A stretch of 64,000 nt of DNA from contig NC_013929.1 in NCBI RefSeq assembly GCF_000091305.1, positions 248,001-312,000 on the forward strand. Reading direction: 5' to 3'. Positions 45,272 through 54,135 of this stretch are shown here, piece after piece (within the stretch, counting starts at the first letter, position 1; each line of letters opens with the position of its first letter). The DNA comes from Streptomyces scabiei 87.22. GTDB taxonomy: Bacteria; Actinomycetota; Actinomycetes; Streptomycetales; Streptomycetaceae. Below the pieces are notes generated by a model. That model was given only the letters and a program-made list of their open reading frames with translations. It made no database searches and was not told the origin of the DNA. A program made the translations under genes and the position numbers.

Positions 45272-45939
45272 GGACGCTCCAGAAGGTAGCCGCTGCCTCG
45301 CACCGTCGTCAGGGTGCGGACCGCGAACGGTGCGTCGATCTTGCGGCGCAGGGCACTGACGTACACCTCGACGATGTTGGGATCGCCCTCGAAGGCGAAG
45401 TCCCAGGCGTGCTGGAGCAGTTCCGTCTTGGTGACCACTTGGCCGGCCCTGCGGGCCAGCAGGTGCAGCACCGCGAACTCCTTGGGAGTGAGCGCGATGT
45501 GCACGCCGCCGCGCCGGGCGCACGCCGCCGCCGGGTCCACCTGCAGATCCCCCACCTCGATGACGGCGGGCCGTTCCTGAGCCCCGCGGCGGACGAGGGC
45601 CCGCAGCCGCGCCAGCAGCACCGCGAAGGAGAACGGTTTGGCCAGGTAGTCGTCCGCGCCACTGTCCAGCGACTGGACCTCGTCGAGTTCACCGTCCATA
45701 GCGGTCAGCATCATGATCGGCGTCCAGTTGCCGGACTCGCGCAACTTCCGGCACACGGCGAAGCCGTTGAGGCCCGGCAGCATCACGTCCAGCACGATCG
45801 CGTCGTACCGGTGCTCACCGGCCATCCAGACGGCCTCACTGCCGTCGCCGACCACGTCCACGGCGAAACCCTTGTCCACCAGTCCCGATTTGATGACGTC
45901 GGCGAGTCGTAGTTCGTCCTCGACCAGAAGCAGGCGCAT
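45268..45939 (-). CDS. OmpR-family response regulator
   Basis: The 223-residue regulator has a receiver domain with acidic pocket VEDE, phospho-Asp51 in VLDVMLPG, and Lys in AKPF. The C-terminal winged helix (LTPKEFAVLHLLARRAGQVV, IVEVYVSALRRKID) ends at GYLLERP. ATG 45939 is preferred (family start MRLLLVEDE); ATG 45957 is an alternative. It is co-transcribed with the kinase. It probably binds the CTGAA boxes at 45963-46001 and controls the divergent lipoprotein/SIMPL genes and itself. Confidence 0.93.
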   Translation of the reverse strand: MRLLLVEDELRLADVIKSGLVDKGFAVDVVGDGSEAVWMAGEHRYDAIVLDVMLPGLNGFAVCRKLRESGNWTPIMMLTAMDGELDEVQSLDSGADDYLAKPFSFAVLLARLRALVRRGAQERPAVIEVGDLQVDPAAACARRGGVHIALTPKEFAVLHLLARRAGQVVTKTELLQHAWDFAFEGDPNIVEVYVSALRRKIDAPFAVRTLTTVRGSGYLLERP

Positions 45940-45962
45940 CCGTTCAGTTTCCGCCATTCGAG

Positions 45963-46001
45963 CTGAAAAAATCCTGAAGACGGCCTTCAGAAGCGTTTCA
46001 G
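45963..46001. promoter_or_regulatory. Response-regulator binding boxes (11-bp phased)
   Basis: CTGAA at 45963-45967 and 45974-45978 (11-bp spacing) mirror TTCAG at 45986-45990 and 45997-46001 (11-bp spacing). Two OmpR-type tandem sites thus face each other in the 69-90 base divergent promoter region. Confidence 0.75.
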
Positions 46002-46025
46002 GCACCGCCCTGCACGCTTGCCGCC

Positions 46026-46955
46026 ATGAACACGACCAACACGACCACCCCAAGCCTCCGTGTCAGGCGTCTGACGGCGACCGGCGTGCTCGCCACCCTT
46101 GTGCTCGCCGGATGCGGGACCAGCCAGGCCGCCATGGCCCCGGGTCGGAACAGCTCCACGCCGAAGGCCCTCCCCGACATCTGCGCGGCCTCCACACAGC
46201 GAAACGGCATCGTGCACTGCACGAAACCGTTCCCGGGAACGAAGCCGATCCGACTGCCGGCCGACCCGTCCGGCACACAGCGCTACGGAGCCCTCAAGCG
46301 CCACGGAACGAAGTTCCACACCCGCGGCGGCGATCTGCCGCTCGCCGCCGCCGTCGCCAGGCAACTGACAGCGGACGTTGAGGACGGCCGTACCGCCTAC
46401 GCGAACACGATCTACCTCGCGACGATCTCCAAAGGCACCGTCACCACGATCAAACCGGTCGCGGACATCGACGAGAACGCCGTCCTGCAGGCCGCCTTCG
46501 CGGGCCGGGCCATGGAGGGCACCATCGGTGTCCGCACCCGACAGGGTGACTACGCCTCCGACGCGACCCTCCCCGTCCGTATCGAACTCGCCAAGTCACC
46601 GGTCCACGGGGAACTGACCGGCAGGATCACCAACGCGACCAAGGCCGTTCGAAGCGCCAAGGGCTCGTGCCTCGCCCCTCTCAACCGCACCGAGGCGAAT
46701 CCGCTTGTCGGAGGGTTCACCGCCAGGATCACGCTCGAGCGTTACCCGTCCATGCATGTGGCGTACGACGACGAACTCGTCCTCAGGTGGAAGAGCGGCG
46801 CGAGCAACATGGGCCACGCGTACTACCCGAGCATCGCGACCCTGCTCGGCGGAGACCCCCTCGGCCGGACCTGGCAGGCAGGGCTCCACGGCACACCGAC
46901 GGCCGGCCCGGGCCTCGACCTCCGCCTCGTCAGCGGCGGCGGTGGAACCTGCTGA
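46026..46955 (+). CDS. Lipoprotein of unknown function
   Basis: The 309-residue product has a lipoprotein signal (RRLTATGVLATLVLAGC, Cys30), so it is anchored outside the membrane. The mature part has IYLATISKGTVTTIKPVADI, GTIGVRTRQGDYASDATLPV and a C-terminal RLVSGGGGTC. No known domain was recognised. It is divergent from the two-component pair with the phased boxes immediately upstream, so it is a strong candidate target. It is followed 4 bases later by the SIMPL-domain gene. Confidence 0.82.
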   Translation: MNTTNTTTPSLRVRRLTATGVLATLVLAGCGTSQAAMAPGRNSSTPKALPDICAASTQRNGIVHCTKPFPGTKPIRLPADPSGTQRYGALKRHGTKFHTRGGDLPLAAAVARQLTADVEDGRTAYANTIYLATISKGTVTTIKPVADIDENAVLQAAFAGRAMEGTIGVRTRQGDYASDATLPVRIELAKSPVHGELTGRITNATKAVRSAKGSCLAPLNRTEANPLVGGFTARITLERYPSMHVAYDDELVLRWKSGASNMGHAYYPSIATLLGGDPLGRTWQAGLHGTPTAGPGLDLRLVSGGGGTC

Positions 46956-46959
46956 CGAC

Positions 46960-47652
46960 ATGACCGGACAATCACCCCGCCCCTACGGCACCCCCACCGC
47001 ACCCCGCGTGGCCGTCCGCGGCGAAGCCCACCTCGAAGTCGACCCCGACCTCGCCCGTATCGGCATCACCGTCGCCGCCCGCGGCACCGATCGAGGCGGC
47101 ACCCTCAGCGACCTCACCCGCCGGAACACCGCCGCCCTCGACCTCGTCAGAAGCTACGGTGACGTCGTCGAACGCCTGGAGACCGGCACGCTGGCCATCA
47201 CTCCTCAACTCACCGAACGCGGCCGCCGCGAACACGTCCGCGCCTACCACGGCCACGTCCGCACCACCGCCGAACTCACCGACTTCACCGCCCTCGGCGA
47301 ACTCACCACCCGCCTCGCCGAACTCGACCTCACCGGCGTCGACGGTCCCTGGTGGACCCTGCGCCCCGACTCACCCGTCCACCGCGCGGCACACCGCACC
47401 GCCGTCCACGACGCCGTCCGCTGCGCCCGCGCATACGCCGAGGCGCTGGACGCCACACTTGTCGCCCTCCTCGAACTCTCGGACAGCGGCCTCAACGCCC
47501 CGGTGCCGGCCGATCACGGCTTGCACGGCGCTGTCAGCACCGAGGGCTTCGACGGAGCCGAACCGCCGGACGCCCTCCACCTGCAACCCGAACGACAGAT
47601 CGTCACCGCCCACGTCGAAGCCCATTTCGTCATGACGCCACCACGACTGTGA
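46960..47652 (+). CDS. SIMPL-domain (DUF541) protein
   Basis: The 230-residue protein begins VAVRGEAHLEVDPDLARIGI, the typical SIMPL/DUF541 opening. It continues with RVxERLETGTLAITPQ-like and AVRCARAYAEALDATLVALL segments, ending in the paired HVEAHFVM strand. There is no signal peptide, although many homologues are secreted or periplasmic. The function is unknown; some homologues are linked to oxidative stress or signalling. It starts 4 bases after the lipoprotein stop and is probably co-regulated by the OmpR-type system. Confidence 0.85.
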   Translation: MTGQSPRPYGTPTAPRVAVRGEAHLEVDPDLARIGITVAARGTDRGGTLSDLTRRNTAALDLVRSYGDVVERLETGTLAITPQLTERGRREHVRAYHGHVRTTAELTDFTALGELTTRLAELDLTGVDGPWWTLRPDSPVHRAAHRTAVHDAVRCARAYAEALDATLVALLELSDSGLNAPVPADHGLHGAVSTEGFDGAEPPDALHLQPERQIVTAHVEAHFVMTPPRL

Positions 47653-47850
47653 CCCAAGCCGCGGATCGTCGAAGCGGGACCAGAGGGCGGCGAAGACGAT
47701 CGGGGCGGGTACCGCCCTGCCGGCCGGTGGAGAGCCCTCCAGGGCGGGCTGTCCGTGCGACCGGTCGGCGGCCTTGTCCAGCCACTCGGCGGGGGTGGAC
47801 CCGACGGTTGCCGGATGGGCGCGGGGCGGACGGGCTCGCAGGCTGGAGGC

Positions 47851-48066
47851 ATGACACACCGTGCGCGGCGCAAGGAGCCCGACACCCCCCTCCCCCCACC
47901 GGCCGACGAACCGGGGCATGACGTGGTCCCTCGCGGGGGCGACTTCCTGGAGTTCCTCGGCCTGGTGCTGGGGGCGGGCGCCCTCGTCCTGCTCGTCGTA
48001 CGCCCTGAGATACCCGAAGCGTTGGTGCGTGCCCTCTCCTCGGGCACCGCCGGACTCGTCCGCTGA
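47851..48066 (+). CDS. Small single-pass membrane protein
   Basis: The 71-residue product has a charged/proline-rich N-terminus, one membrane helix ([19 protein letters not shown]) and a short tail. A close GGAGG precedes ATG 47851. It lies 73 bases before the ABC exporter gene on the same strand and may be its accessory. The 198-base gap before it (47653-47850) shows nothing supportable. Confidence 0.6.
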   Translation: MTHRARRKEPDTPLPPPADEPGHDVVPRGGDFLEFLGLVLGAGALVLLVVRPEIPEALVRALSSGTAGLVR

Positions 48067-48139
48067 ACCGCCACACGATCACGCCCGGCCCGCCGCAGCC
48101 TGTCGCGGCGCCGGACGGACCGCAGAAGGAAGGAAAGCT

Positions 48140-49927
48140 GTGAACACCGCATCCGCCCCGACGACGGATGAGACGTCCCTGTCTGCCCGGGAGACGGTCA
48201 GAGCGCTGTACACGTATGTCCGGCCGCACCGTTGGGCCGTCGCCCTCGGTCTGCTGTGCGCCCTGGTGGGCGCCGCCGGAGGGCTGTTGCAGCCGTTGGC
48301 CACCAAGGCGCTGGTGGACCGGCTGGCGTCAGGTGGGACCATCACCGGGATCCTGATCGCCCTCACCGTCCTGGTGGTGCTCGGCACCGCCGTGGAGGCG
48401 TTCGGCGCGTACGTGCTGGAGCGGACGGCGGAGTCGGTGGTGCTGGCCGCCCGGCGCACCGTGGTGGGGCGGCTGTTGCGGCTGCGGATCGCGGAGTGGG
48501 AGCGGATCCCGCCGGGCGATCTGATGTCCCGCGTCACCTCGGACACGACCCTGCTGCGGGCGGTCAGCACGCAGGCGGTCGTCTCCGCGGCCACGGGCGC
48601 GGTCGCCTTCGTCGCGGCGGTCGTGATGATGGCGTTCCTGGACGTCGTGCTGCTGGGCGTGACGCTCGGTGTGGTCGTGCTGGTCGGCGGGGCCACCCTG
48701 CTGGTGATGCCGAGGATCGCGCGGGCCACCGAACGTTCGCAGGAGGCGGTCGGGGAGATCTCCGTCGCGCTGGAGCGGGCCTTCGGGGCCTTCCGCACGG
48801 TGAAGGCGTCCGGTGCCGAGGCGCGGGAGACCGCCCGGGTGGACGCGGCGGCGCGGCGGGCGTGGCGGCACGGTGTGAAGAGCGCGAAGTGGGAGGCCGT
48901 GGCCGGCTCGGCCGACGAACTCGCCGTCCAGCTCGCGTTCCTGGCGGTGCTCGGGGTCGGCGGGGCGCGGGTGGCGTCCGGCGAGATTCCCGTCTCGACC
49001 CTCATCGCCTTCCTGCTCTACCTCTTCTACCTGATCGAGCCGGTCTCCAGGCTGGTCGAAGCCGTGTCCTCCTACCAGGAGGGGGCGGCAGCGATCTCCC
49101 GGATCACGCAGGTGGACCACCTGGCGACCGAGCCGGCCGACCGTGCACCGGTCAGCCTGCCCGAGCAGGGGGCGGCGGCGTCCGGTCCGGCGTCGGTCCG
49201 CTTCGAGGACGTGTCCTTCCGCTACCGCTCCGGCCTCCCGCATGTCCACCAGCAGGTGAGCTTCGAGGTTCCGGGCAGCGGGACGACGGCCTTCGTCGGT
49301 CCCTCCGGTGCGGGCAAGTCGACGGTGTTCGCGCTCATCGAACGGTTCCACGAGGCCACCGGCGGCCGGGTCCTCGTCGACGGCAAGGACGTCCGGGACT
49401 GGTCCCTGGCCGAACTGCGGTCCGCCATCGGGTACGTGGAGCAGGACGCCCCGGTGCTGGCAGGCACCCTGCGGGAGAACCTGGTCTTCGCGGCGCCCGG
49501 CGCGACGGACGACGACATCCGTGAAGTCCTGGACCGGACGAGGCTCGATGCCCTCGTCGAGCGCCTGCCCCACGGCCTCGACACCCCGGTCGGACACCGC
49601 GGTTCGAAGCTGTCGGGCGGCGAACGGCAGCGCGTCGCCATCGCTCGCGCCCTGCTGCGGCGGCCCCGGCTGCTGCTCCTGGACGAGGCGACCTCGCAGC
49701 TCGACGCCGTCAACGAGCTCGCGCTGCGGGACGTCATCACGGAGGTGGCCCGCGAGACCACCGTGCTGGTGGTGGCCCACCGTCTGTCGACGGTGACCGG
49801 CGCCGACCGGATCGTCGTCATGGACGCCGGACGGGTCCGCGCCGTCGGCACCCACGAGGAACTGGTGACCGAGGACCCGCTGTACGCACAACTGGCGGCC
49901 ACTCAGCTCCTGGCCCCCGCCCGATGA
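48140..49927 (+). CDS. ABC exporter, fused permease-ATPase (MsbA/LmrA type)
   Basis: The 595-residue half-transporter has residues 1-320 as a six-helix ABC membrane domain ([29 protein letters not shown]). Residues 345-590 are the ATPase with Walker [11 protein letters not shown]-loop YVEQD, signature LSGGERQRV, Walker [10 protein letters not shown] and H-loop VVAHRLST. It should act as a homodimer exporting a lipophilic drug, lipid or peptide. GTG 48140 follows AAGGAAGGAAAGCT. No biosynthetic genes are adjacent. Confidence 0.95.
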   Translation: MNTASAPTTDETSLSARETVRALYTYVRPHRWAVALGLLCALVGAAGGLLQPLATKALVDRLASGGTITGILIALTVLVVLGTAVEAFGAYVLERTAESVVLAARRTVVGRLLRLRIAEWERIPPGDLMSRVTSDTTLLRAVSTQAVVSAATGAVAFVAAVVMMAFLDVVLLGVTLGVVVLVGGATLLVMPRIARATERSQEAVGEISVALERAFGAFRTVKASGAEARETARVDAAARRAWRHGVKSAKWEAVAGSADELAVQLAFLAVLGVGGARVASGEIPVSTLIAFLLYLFYLIEPVSRLVEAVSSYQEGAAAISRITQVDHLATEPADRAPVSLPEQGAAASGPASVRFEDVSFRYRSGLPHVHQQVSFEVPGSGTTAFVGPSGAGKSTVFALIERFHEATGGRVLVDGKDVRDWSLAELRSAIGYVEQDAPVLAGTLRENLVFAAPGATDDDIREVLDRTRLDALVERLPHGLDTPVGHRGSKLSGGERQRVAIARALLRRPRLLLLDEATSQLDAVNELALRDVITEVARETTVLVVAHRLSTVTGADRIVVMDAGRVRAVGTHEELVTEDPLYAQLAATQLLAPAR

Positions 49928-50065
49928 CCCCTCACACCGTGCTGCTGGTGGGCCGGGGCCTGTTCGCCTGGCGAGCTGACGTAGCGCAGTTCAGGGTGCC
50001 GTCGTCCGCTAGCGGCTGCGGATAACGCGTGCGTCTGTGCACCGCAAGCCGCAAGCCGCAGCATG

Positions 50066-51178
50066 TCAGTCCGTGTTGAGGGGAACCCTCAGCCGCACCC
50101 GGTAACCGCCCTGCGCAGTCGGTCCGGCGTCCAGCGTGCCGTGCAGGATGTCGGCCCGTTCCCGCAGACCGACCAAGCCCTGCTGCGAGCCGGGCAAGGA
50201 GAGGGAGGGGCGTGTAGGAGGGCTGTTGGTGACGGTCACCCCGATGCCGTCACCGTCCTGCCACAGCTCGACGCGTGCGTCGGCGCCGGGCGCGTGCTTG
50301 CGGACGTTGGTCAGGGCTTCCTGGACCGTGCGGTAGAGGGCGCGTTGGGCGGGTGTGCCCACGGTGGGCGGCAGTTCACCCGTCAGCTCCGTGTGAGTGC
50401 CGCTGGACGCCACCAGTTTGCGCAGGTCGGCCAGCGTGGGCTGCGGGGTGAGCTCGGTGGTCCTGCCGCCGGAGGCACGCAGCAGGGTGACCATGGTGCG
50501 CAGCTCGTCGAGGGTGGTGACGCTCAGCGAACGGATCGTGCGGGCAGCCTCCTTGGCATCCTCGTCCTTGGTGGCGACCTGCAACGCCCCGGCGCGTACG
50601 GCGATCAGGCTGACCTGGTGGGAGACCACGTCATGCATCTCGCGGGCCAGCTGGGCGCGTTCGCGGGCGAGCACGGCCTGGGCGTGCAGGGTGCGCTCGT
50701 GCTCCCTGGCCTCCTCGACCTCGACCAGCCGCCGCGCCAGGTCCCGTTGCGCCTGGAGGAGCTGCCCGAACAGGACCGGGGCGACGCTGGTCGCCAGGCA
50801 GTACACGAAGAAGACCAGGGTCATGGTCCGGTCCGCCGCGGCCAGGGGCCAGGGAGCGCTGCTCGCGACGGCGGCCAGGACGACGCACACCGCGAGAAGG
50901 CGGCGGTTGCGGGAGCGCTCGGCCAGCGTGAACAGCGCCGCGAGCACGGCCACGGCGATCTCCTGCATCAGCGCGATCGGCAGGGTGAGCAGGAACACGC
51001 CGAGCGGGAACCGGCGCCGGAACGCCAGCGCGACGCAGCCGACGGCGGCCAGCACCATCTCGAGGCGCGTCTCCCCCCACATGCTCACCACCCGTACGTC
51101 CACGGCCGCCGCCACCACCAGAACGATGTCGACGACCGGCGCGGGAACCCGCTGCCACACGGCACGTGCACGGCTCAT
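50066..51178 (-). CDS. NarL-type sensor histidine kinase
   Basis: The 370-residue kinase has about five or six N-terminal helices and no large outer domain. HisKA_3 follows, with phospho-His182 in REMHDVVSHQVS, then an ATPase lacking extensive spacing (ALTNVRKHAPGADARVEL, GLVGLRERADILHGTL). It senses membrane state or an unknown ligand and phosphorylates the regulator whose gene overlaps its start by 4 bases (ATGA at 51175-51178). Confidence 0.93.
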   Translation of the reverse strand: MSRARAVWQRVPAPVVDIVLVVAAAVDVRVVSMWGETRLEMVLAAVGCVALAFRRRFPLGVFLLTLPIALMQEIAVAVLAALFTLAERSRNRRLLAVCVVLAAVASSAPWPLAAADRTMTLVFFVYCLATSVAPVLFGQLLQAQRDLARRLVEVEEAREHERTLHAQAVLARERAQLAREMHDVVSHQVSLIAVRAGALQVATKDEDAKEAARTIRSLSVTTLDELRTMVTLLRASGGRTTELTPQPTLADLRKLVASSGTHTELTGELPPTVGTPAQRALYRTVQEALTNVRKHAPGADARVELWQDGDGIGVTVTNSPPTRPSLSLPGSQQGLVGLRERADILHGTLDAGPTAQGGYRVRLRVPLNTD

Positions 51179-51870
51179 CGGCCGGCCCCCGACCGGGTGT
51201 GCTCGTCGAGCAGCCCTGCCCGCTGCGCCAGCAGCGCGGCCTGCACCCGGCTCGCCACCCGCAGCTTGCCGAGGATCGCGCTGACGTGGTCCTTGACCGT
51301 GCCCGCCCCCAGATGGACGCGCGCCCCGATGTCCGCGTTCGACAGTCCCTCCGCCACCAGGACCAGGACGTCACGCTCCCGCGCGGTGAGCAGCCGGACC
51401 CGGGCCGCCTCCTCGTCGACCGCCGCCCCGGTGCCGGAGTGACTGTGCAGCAGCGTCCGTGAGGCCTTGGGCGACAGCACCACACCGCCGGCGACCAGGG
51501 TCCGCACGAGGTGGGCGAGCTGCTCCGGCTCGGTGTCCTTGAGCAGGAAACCGGCCGCGCCGGAGTGCAGCGCGGTGAGGATGTACTCGTCGGCGTCGAA
51601 CGTCGTCAGCATCGCCACCACCGGCGGATCCGGCATCGTCCGCAGCTCGCGCAGCACGGTGAGTCCGTCGACGTCCGGCATCCGGATGTCCAGCAGCACG
51701 ACGTCCGGCCGCTCCCGTCGGACGGTCTCCACCGCGTGGCCGCCGCCCGCGGTCGCGACGACCTCGATGTCCTCGGACGCGCCCAGAATGAGTTCGAAGC
51801 CCGAGCGCACCAGTGCCTCGTCGTCGACCACCACTACCCGGATCACGCGCTCCGCCTCACCTTCGTTCAT
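51175..51870 (-). CDS. NarL-family response regulator
   Basis: The 231-residue regulator has a receiver with VVVDDE, phospho-Asp61 in LLDIRMPDVDG, and a LuxR-type helix-turn-helix (LTARERDVLVLVAEGLSNAD, IGARVHLGAGTVKDHVSAIL). The start at ATG 51870 is the first after GGACGG; GTG 51846 is possible. It is upstream of and coupled to its kinase. It is divergent from the DUF418 gene at 52034, a likely target. Confidence 0.93.
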   Translation of the reverse strand: MNEGEAERVIRVVVVDDEALVRSGFELILGASEDIEVVATAGGGHAVETVRRERPDVVLLDIRMPDVDGLTVLRELRTMPDPPVVAMLTTFDADEYILTALHSGAAGFLLKDTEPEQLAHLVRTLVAGGVVLSPKASRTLLHSHSGTGAAVDEEAARVRLLTARERDVLVLVAEGLSNADIGARVHLGAGTVKDHVSAILGKLRVASRVQAALLAQRAGLLDEHTRSGAGR

Positions 51871-52033
51871 CCGTCCGGCCCCTGCCGAATCGACCATAAA
51901 GCCACGCAGAGCTCCTGCGGCCCGGCGGGTGGCAGCTCCAGCCACACGGCGGGGTAGCTCCCACCAGTCGGCAGGGACACGGCAGCCTTCTGCCGGATAG
52001 TCCATGATCGGCCCGATCTCCAGCCTGGGTCTC

Positions 52034-53254
52034 ATGACTCCTGACCCGGACTCCACGCTGCTCACGTCCGATCCCGCGTCCCCTGAGAGCGGGCGTGGCG
52101 AGCCCTCGACCGGTACGCCCGGGGTGGGCAGGCTGATCGGGTTGGACCTGGCCCGCGGCCTGGCCGTCTTCGGCATGTACGCGGTCCATGTGGGCCCTGC
52201 CCCGAGCCAGGGCGGGGTCATCGGCTTCCTGATGGAGCTGGCGCAGGGCCGCTCCTCCGCCCTGTTCGCCGTCCTGGCCGGATTCGCGGTCGCCCTCATC
52301 ACCGGCCGCCGCACACCGAGGACCGGCCCGGCCGGACGGCAGGCCGTCGCCAAGGTGATCATCAGGGCCGTGATCCTGGTGGCCCTGGGTACGGCCCTGA
52401 CCCTGACCGGCACCCCGGTGGTGCCGATCCTCGCCTTCTACGGGCTGTTCTTCCTGCTCGTGCTGCCGCTGTACCGGCTGGGCGCCAAGCCCCTGGCACT
52501 GATCGCCGTGGGGTGGGCCCTGGTGGGTCCGCAGCTGCTGTACGCGCTGAAGCCGGTGTTCGGCGGCCGCGTGTTCCTCTCCTACGGCCAGGCCGACGGC
52601 CCCGTCTCACTGTTCTTCACCGGCGGTTATCCGGCCCTGACCTGGGTCCCGTTCGTGATCGCCGGTATGGCTGTCGCCCGCTGCGACCTGGCTGCCACGG
52701 CCGTTCGGATACGCCTTGCCCTCACCGGCGCCGCCCTCGCCGTCACCGGCTACGGCGGCTCCTGGCTGGCGGTGCGTCTCGTGCCCGGTGCCGCCGAAGC
52801 CGTCCGGAAGGCCGAAGAGAGGGCGGGCATGTCGTCCGGGTCATCCGTGCCGTCCGTGTCGCCCGACAGCATCGGCATCTTCGGCGACACCCCTGCCGGG
52901 ATGCTGGCCTCAGCCCCGCACAGCGAAGCGACCCTGTCCATCGTGGCCGCCACGGGTGTGGCGATCCTGGTGATCACCGCATGCCTGGCCGCCATGGACG
53001 CCTTCCCACGGCTGCGCCGCCTGGCCAAGCCCGTCATCGCGGTCGGTTCGATGTCACTGACCGCGTACGTCTACCACATCGTGGCCATCTGGCTCCTGGA
53101 CACCGAGGCCCTGGCCGTTCCGCCGTTGTACGTCCTGCTCGGCTTCATCGCGTCCATCACCCTCCTCGCCACCCTCTGGTCCCGCTTCTTCGAGCGGGGG
53201 CCACTCGAATGGCTGATGGGCAGAGCGACCGGGATCGCCCGACGCATCCGGTAG
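52034..53254 (+). CDS. DUF418/heparan-acetyltransferase-like membrane protein
   Basis: The 406-residue multi-helix protein begins with the family motif RLIGLDLARGLAVFGMYAVH and QGRSSALFAVLAGF, and ends with the DUF418 pattern SMSLTAYVYHIVAIWLL and RFFERGPLEWLM. These proteins are acyltransferase-3-like membrane proteins; the natural substrate is unknown. ATG 52034 is chosen over 52004 because it precedes the first family-like residues. It is divergent from the NarL-type system and 86 bases upstream of the SGNH hydrolase. Confidence 0.88.
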   Translation: MTPDPDSTLLTSDPASPESGRGEPSTGTPGVGRLIGLDLARGLAVFGMYAVHVGPAPSQGGVIGFLMELAQGRSSALFAVLAGFAVALITGRRTPRTGPAGRQAVAKVIIRAVILVALGTALTLTGTPVVPILAFYGLFFLLVLPLYRLGAKPLALIAVGWALVGPQLLYALKPVFGGRVFLSYGQADGPVSLFFTGGYPALTWVPFVIAGMAVARCDLAATAVRIRLALTGAALAVTGYGGSWLAVRLVPGAAEAVRKAEERAGMSSGSSVPSVSPDSIGIFGDTPAGMLASAPHSEATLSIVAATGVAILVITACLAAMDAFPRLRRLAKPVIAVGSMSLTAYVYHIVAIWLLDTEALAVPPLYVLLGFIASITLLATLWSRFFERGPLEWLMGRATGIARRIR

Positions 53255-53340
53255 CACGCATCAGCAGAAGCGCGCCCGGGTCCGTCGGGGCCCCGCTGAC
53301 TCATCAACCACTCGAACCACCCGCGAAAGGGAGGAACTCC

Positions 53341-54135
53341 ATGAGAAAGTGCTGGTCTCTGCCCTTGGTCACGCTTGTCGCCGCCGCGGTCGCGGTGGCA
53401 GCGGCGGATGTGGCACCCGCCTACGACACGCCTTTGCGGGTCATGCCCTTGGGCGACTCGATCACGTGGGGTGTGGGCAGCAGTACGGGCAACGGCTACC
53501 GGGGACCGTTGTGGAGCGAGCTCGCTGCGGACGGCCATCCGCTGGACTTCGTGGGCTCGGGGCGGAACGGTTCGATGGCCGACCCCGGCAACGAAGGCCA
53601 TTCCGGTTATCGCATCGACCAGATCGCCGCACTCGCCGACGCCTCGCTGACGCGCTACCGGCCCGACGTCGTGACACTGCACATCGGTACCAACGACCTC
53701 CGCCGGGCCTCCGAGGTCGACACCGCCGTCACCCGGCTGAGGTCGCTGGTCCACCGGATCACCGCCCGCGTCCCCGACGCAACCGTGCTCGTCGCTTCCC
53801 TGATCGTGTCCACCAGCAGCACGGAGGAGCAGTGGCGGGGCGCGTACCACCAGGCAGTCCGCCAAGTCGTCAGCGACGCGCAGGGCGCAGGCAAGCGCGT
53901 CGCCTACGTCGACATGAGCGGCTTGACCACGGCCGACCTGGCTGACCCACTGCATCCCGACGACTCGGGCTATCAGAAGATGGCAGACGCCTTCCACCGC
54001 GGCGTCCAAGCCGCGGGCAGAGCCGGTTGGCTGAAGAACCCTGCCCGCGTGCCCGCAGCTTGGACCGCCATGAGCCCGGTTGAGACGCCGTCCGCCCTCA
54101 GCGGACGCGGTTCGCCAGTTTGGTCGTGCTGTTGA
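53341..54135 (+). CDS. Secreted SGNH/GDSL hydrolase
   Basis: The 264-residue product has a signal peptide (MRKCWSLPLVTLVAAAVAVA, cleavage about residue 27). It continues with RVMPLGDSITWG (nucleophile Ser40), the HIGTND block, and a closing DPLHPDDSGY supplying catalytic Asp and His. It should be an extracellular esterase or carbohydrate deacetylase. ATG 53341 follows AAAGGGAGGAACTCC. The last 38 bases overlap the convergent DUF418 gene; the extra tail (SPVWSCC) is probably not functional. Confidence 0.92.
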   Translation: MRKCWSLPLVTLVAAAVAVAAADVAPAYDTPLRVMPLGDSITWGVGSSTGNGYRGPLWSELAADGHPLDFVGSGRNGSMADPGNEGHSGYRIDQIAALADASLTRYRPDVVTLHIGTNDLRRASEVDTAVTRLRSLVHRITARVPDATVLVASLIVSTSSTEEQWRGAYHQAVRQVVSDAQGAGKRVAYVDMSGLTTADLADPLHPDDSGYQKMADAFHRGVQAAGRAGWLKNPARVPAAWTAMSPVETPSALSGRGSPVWSCC

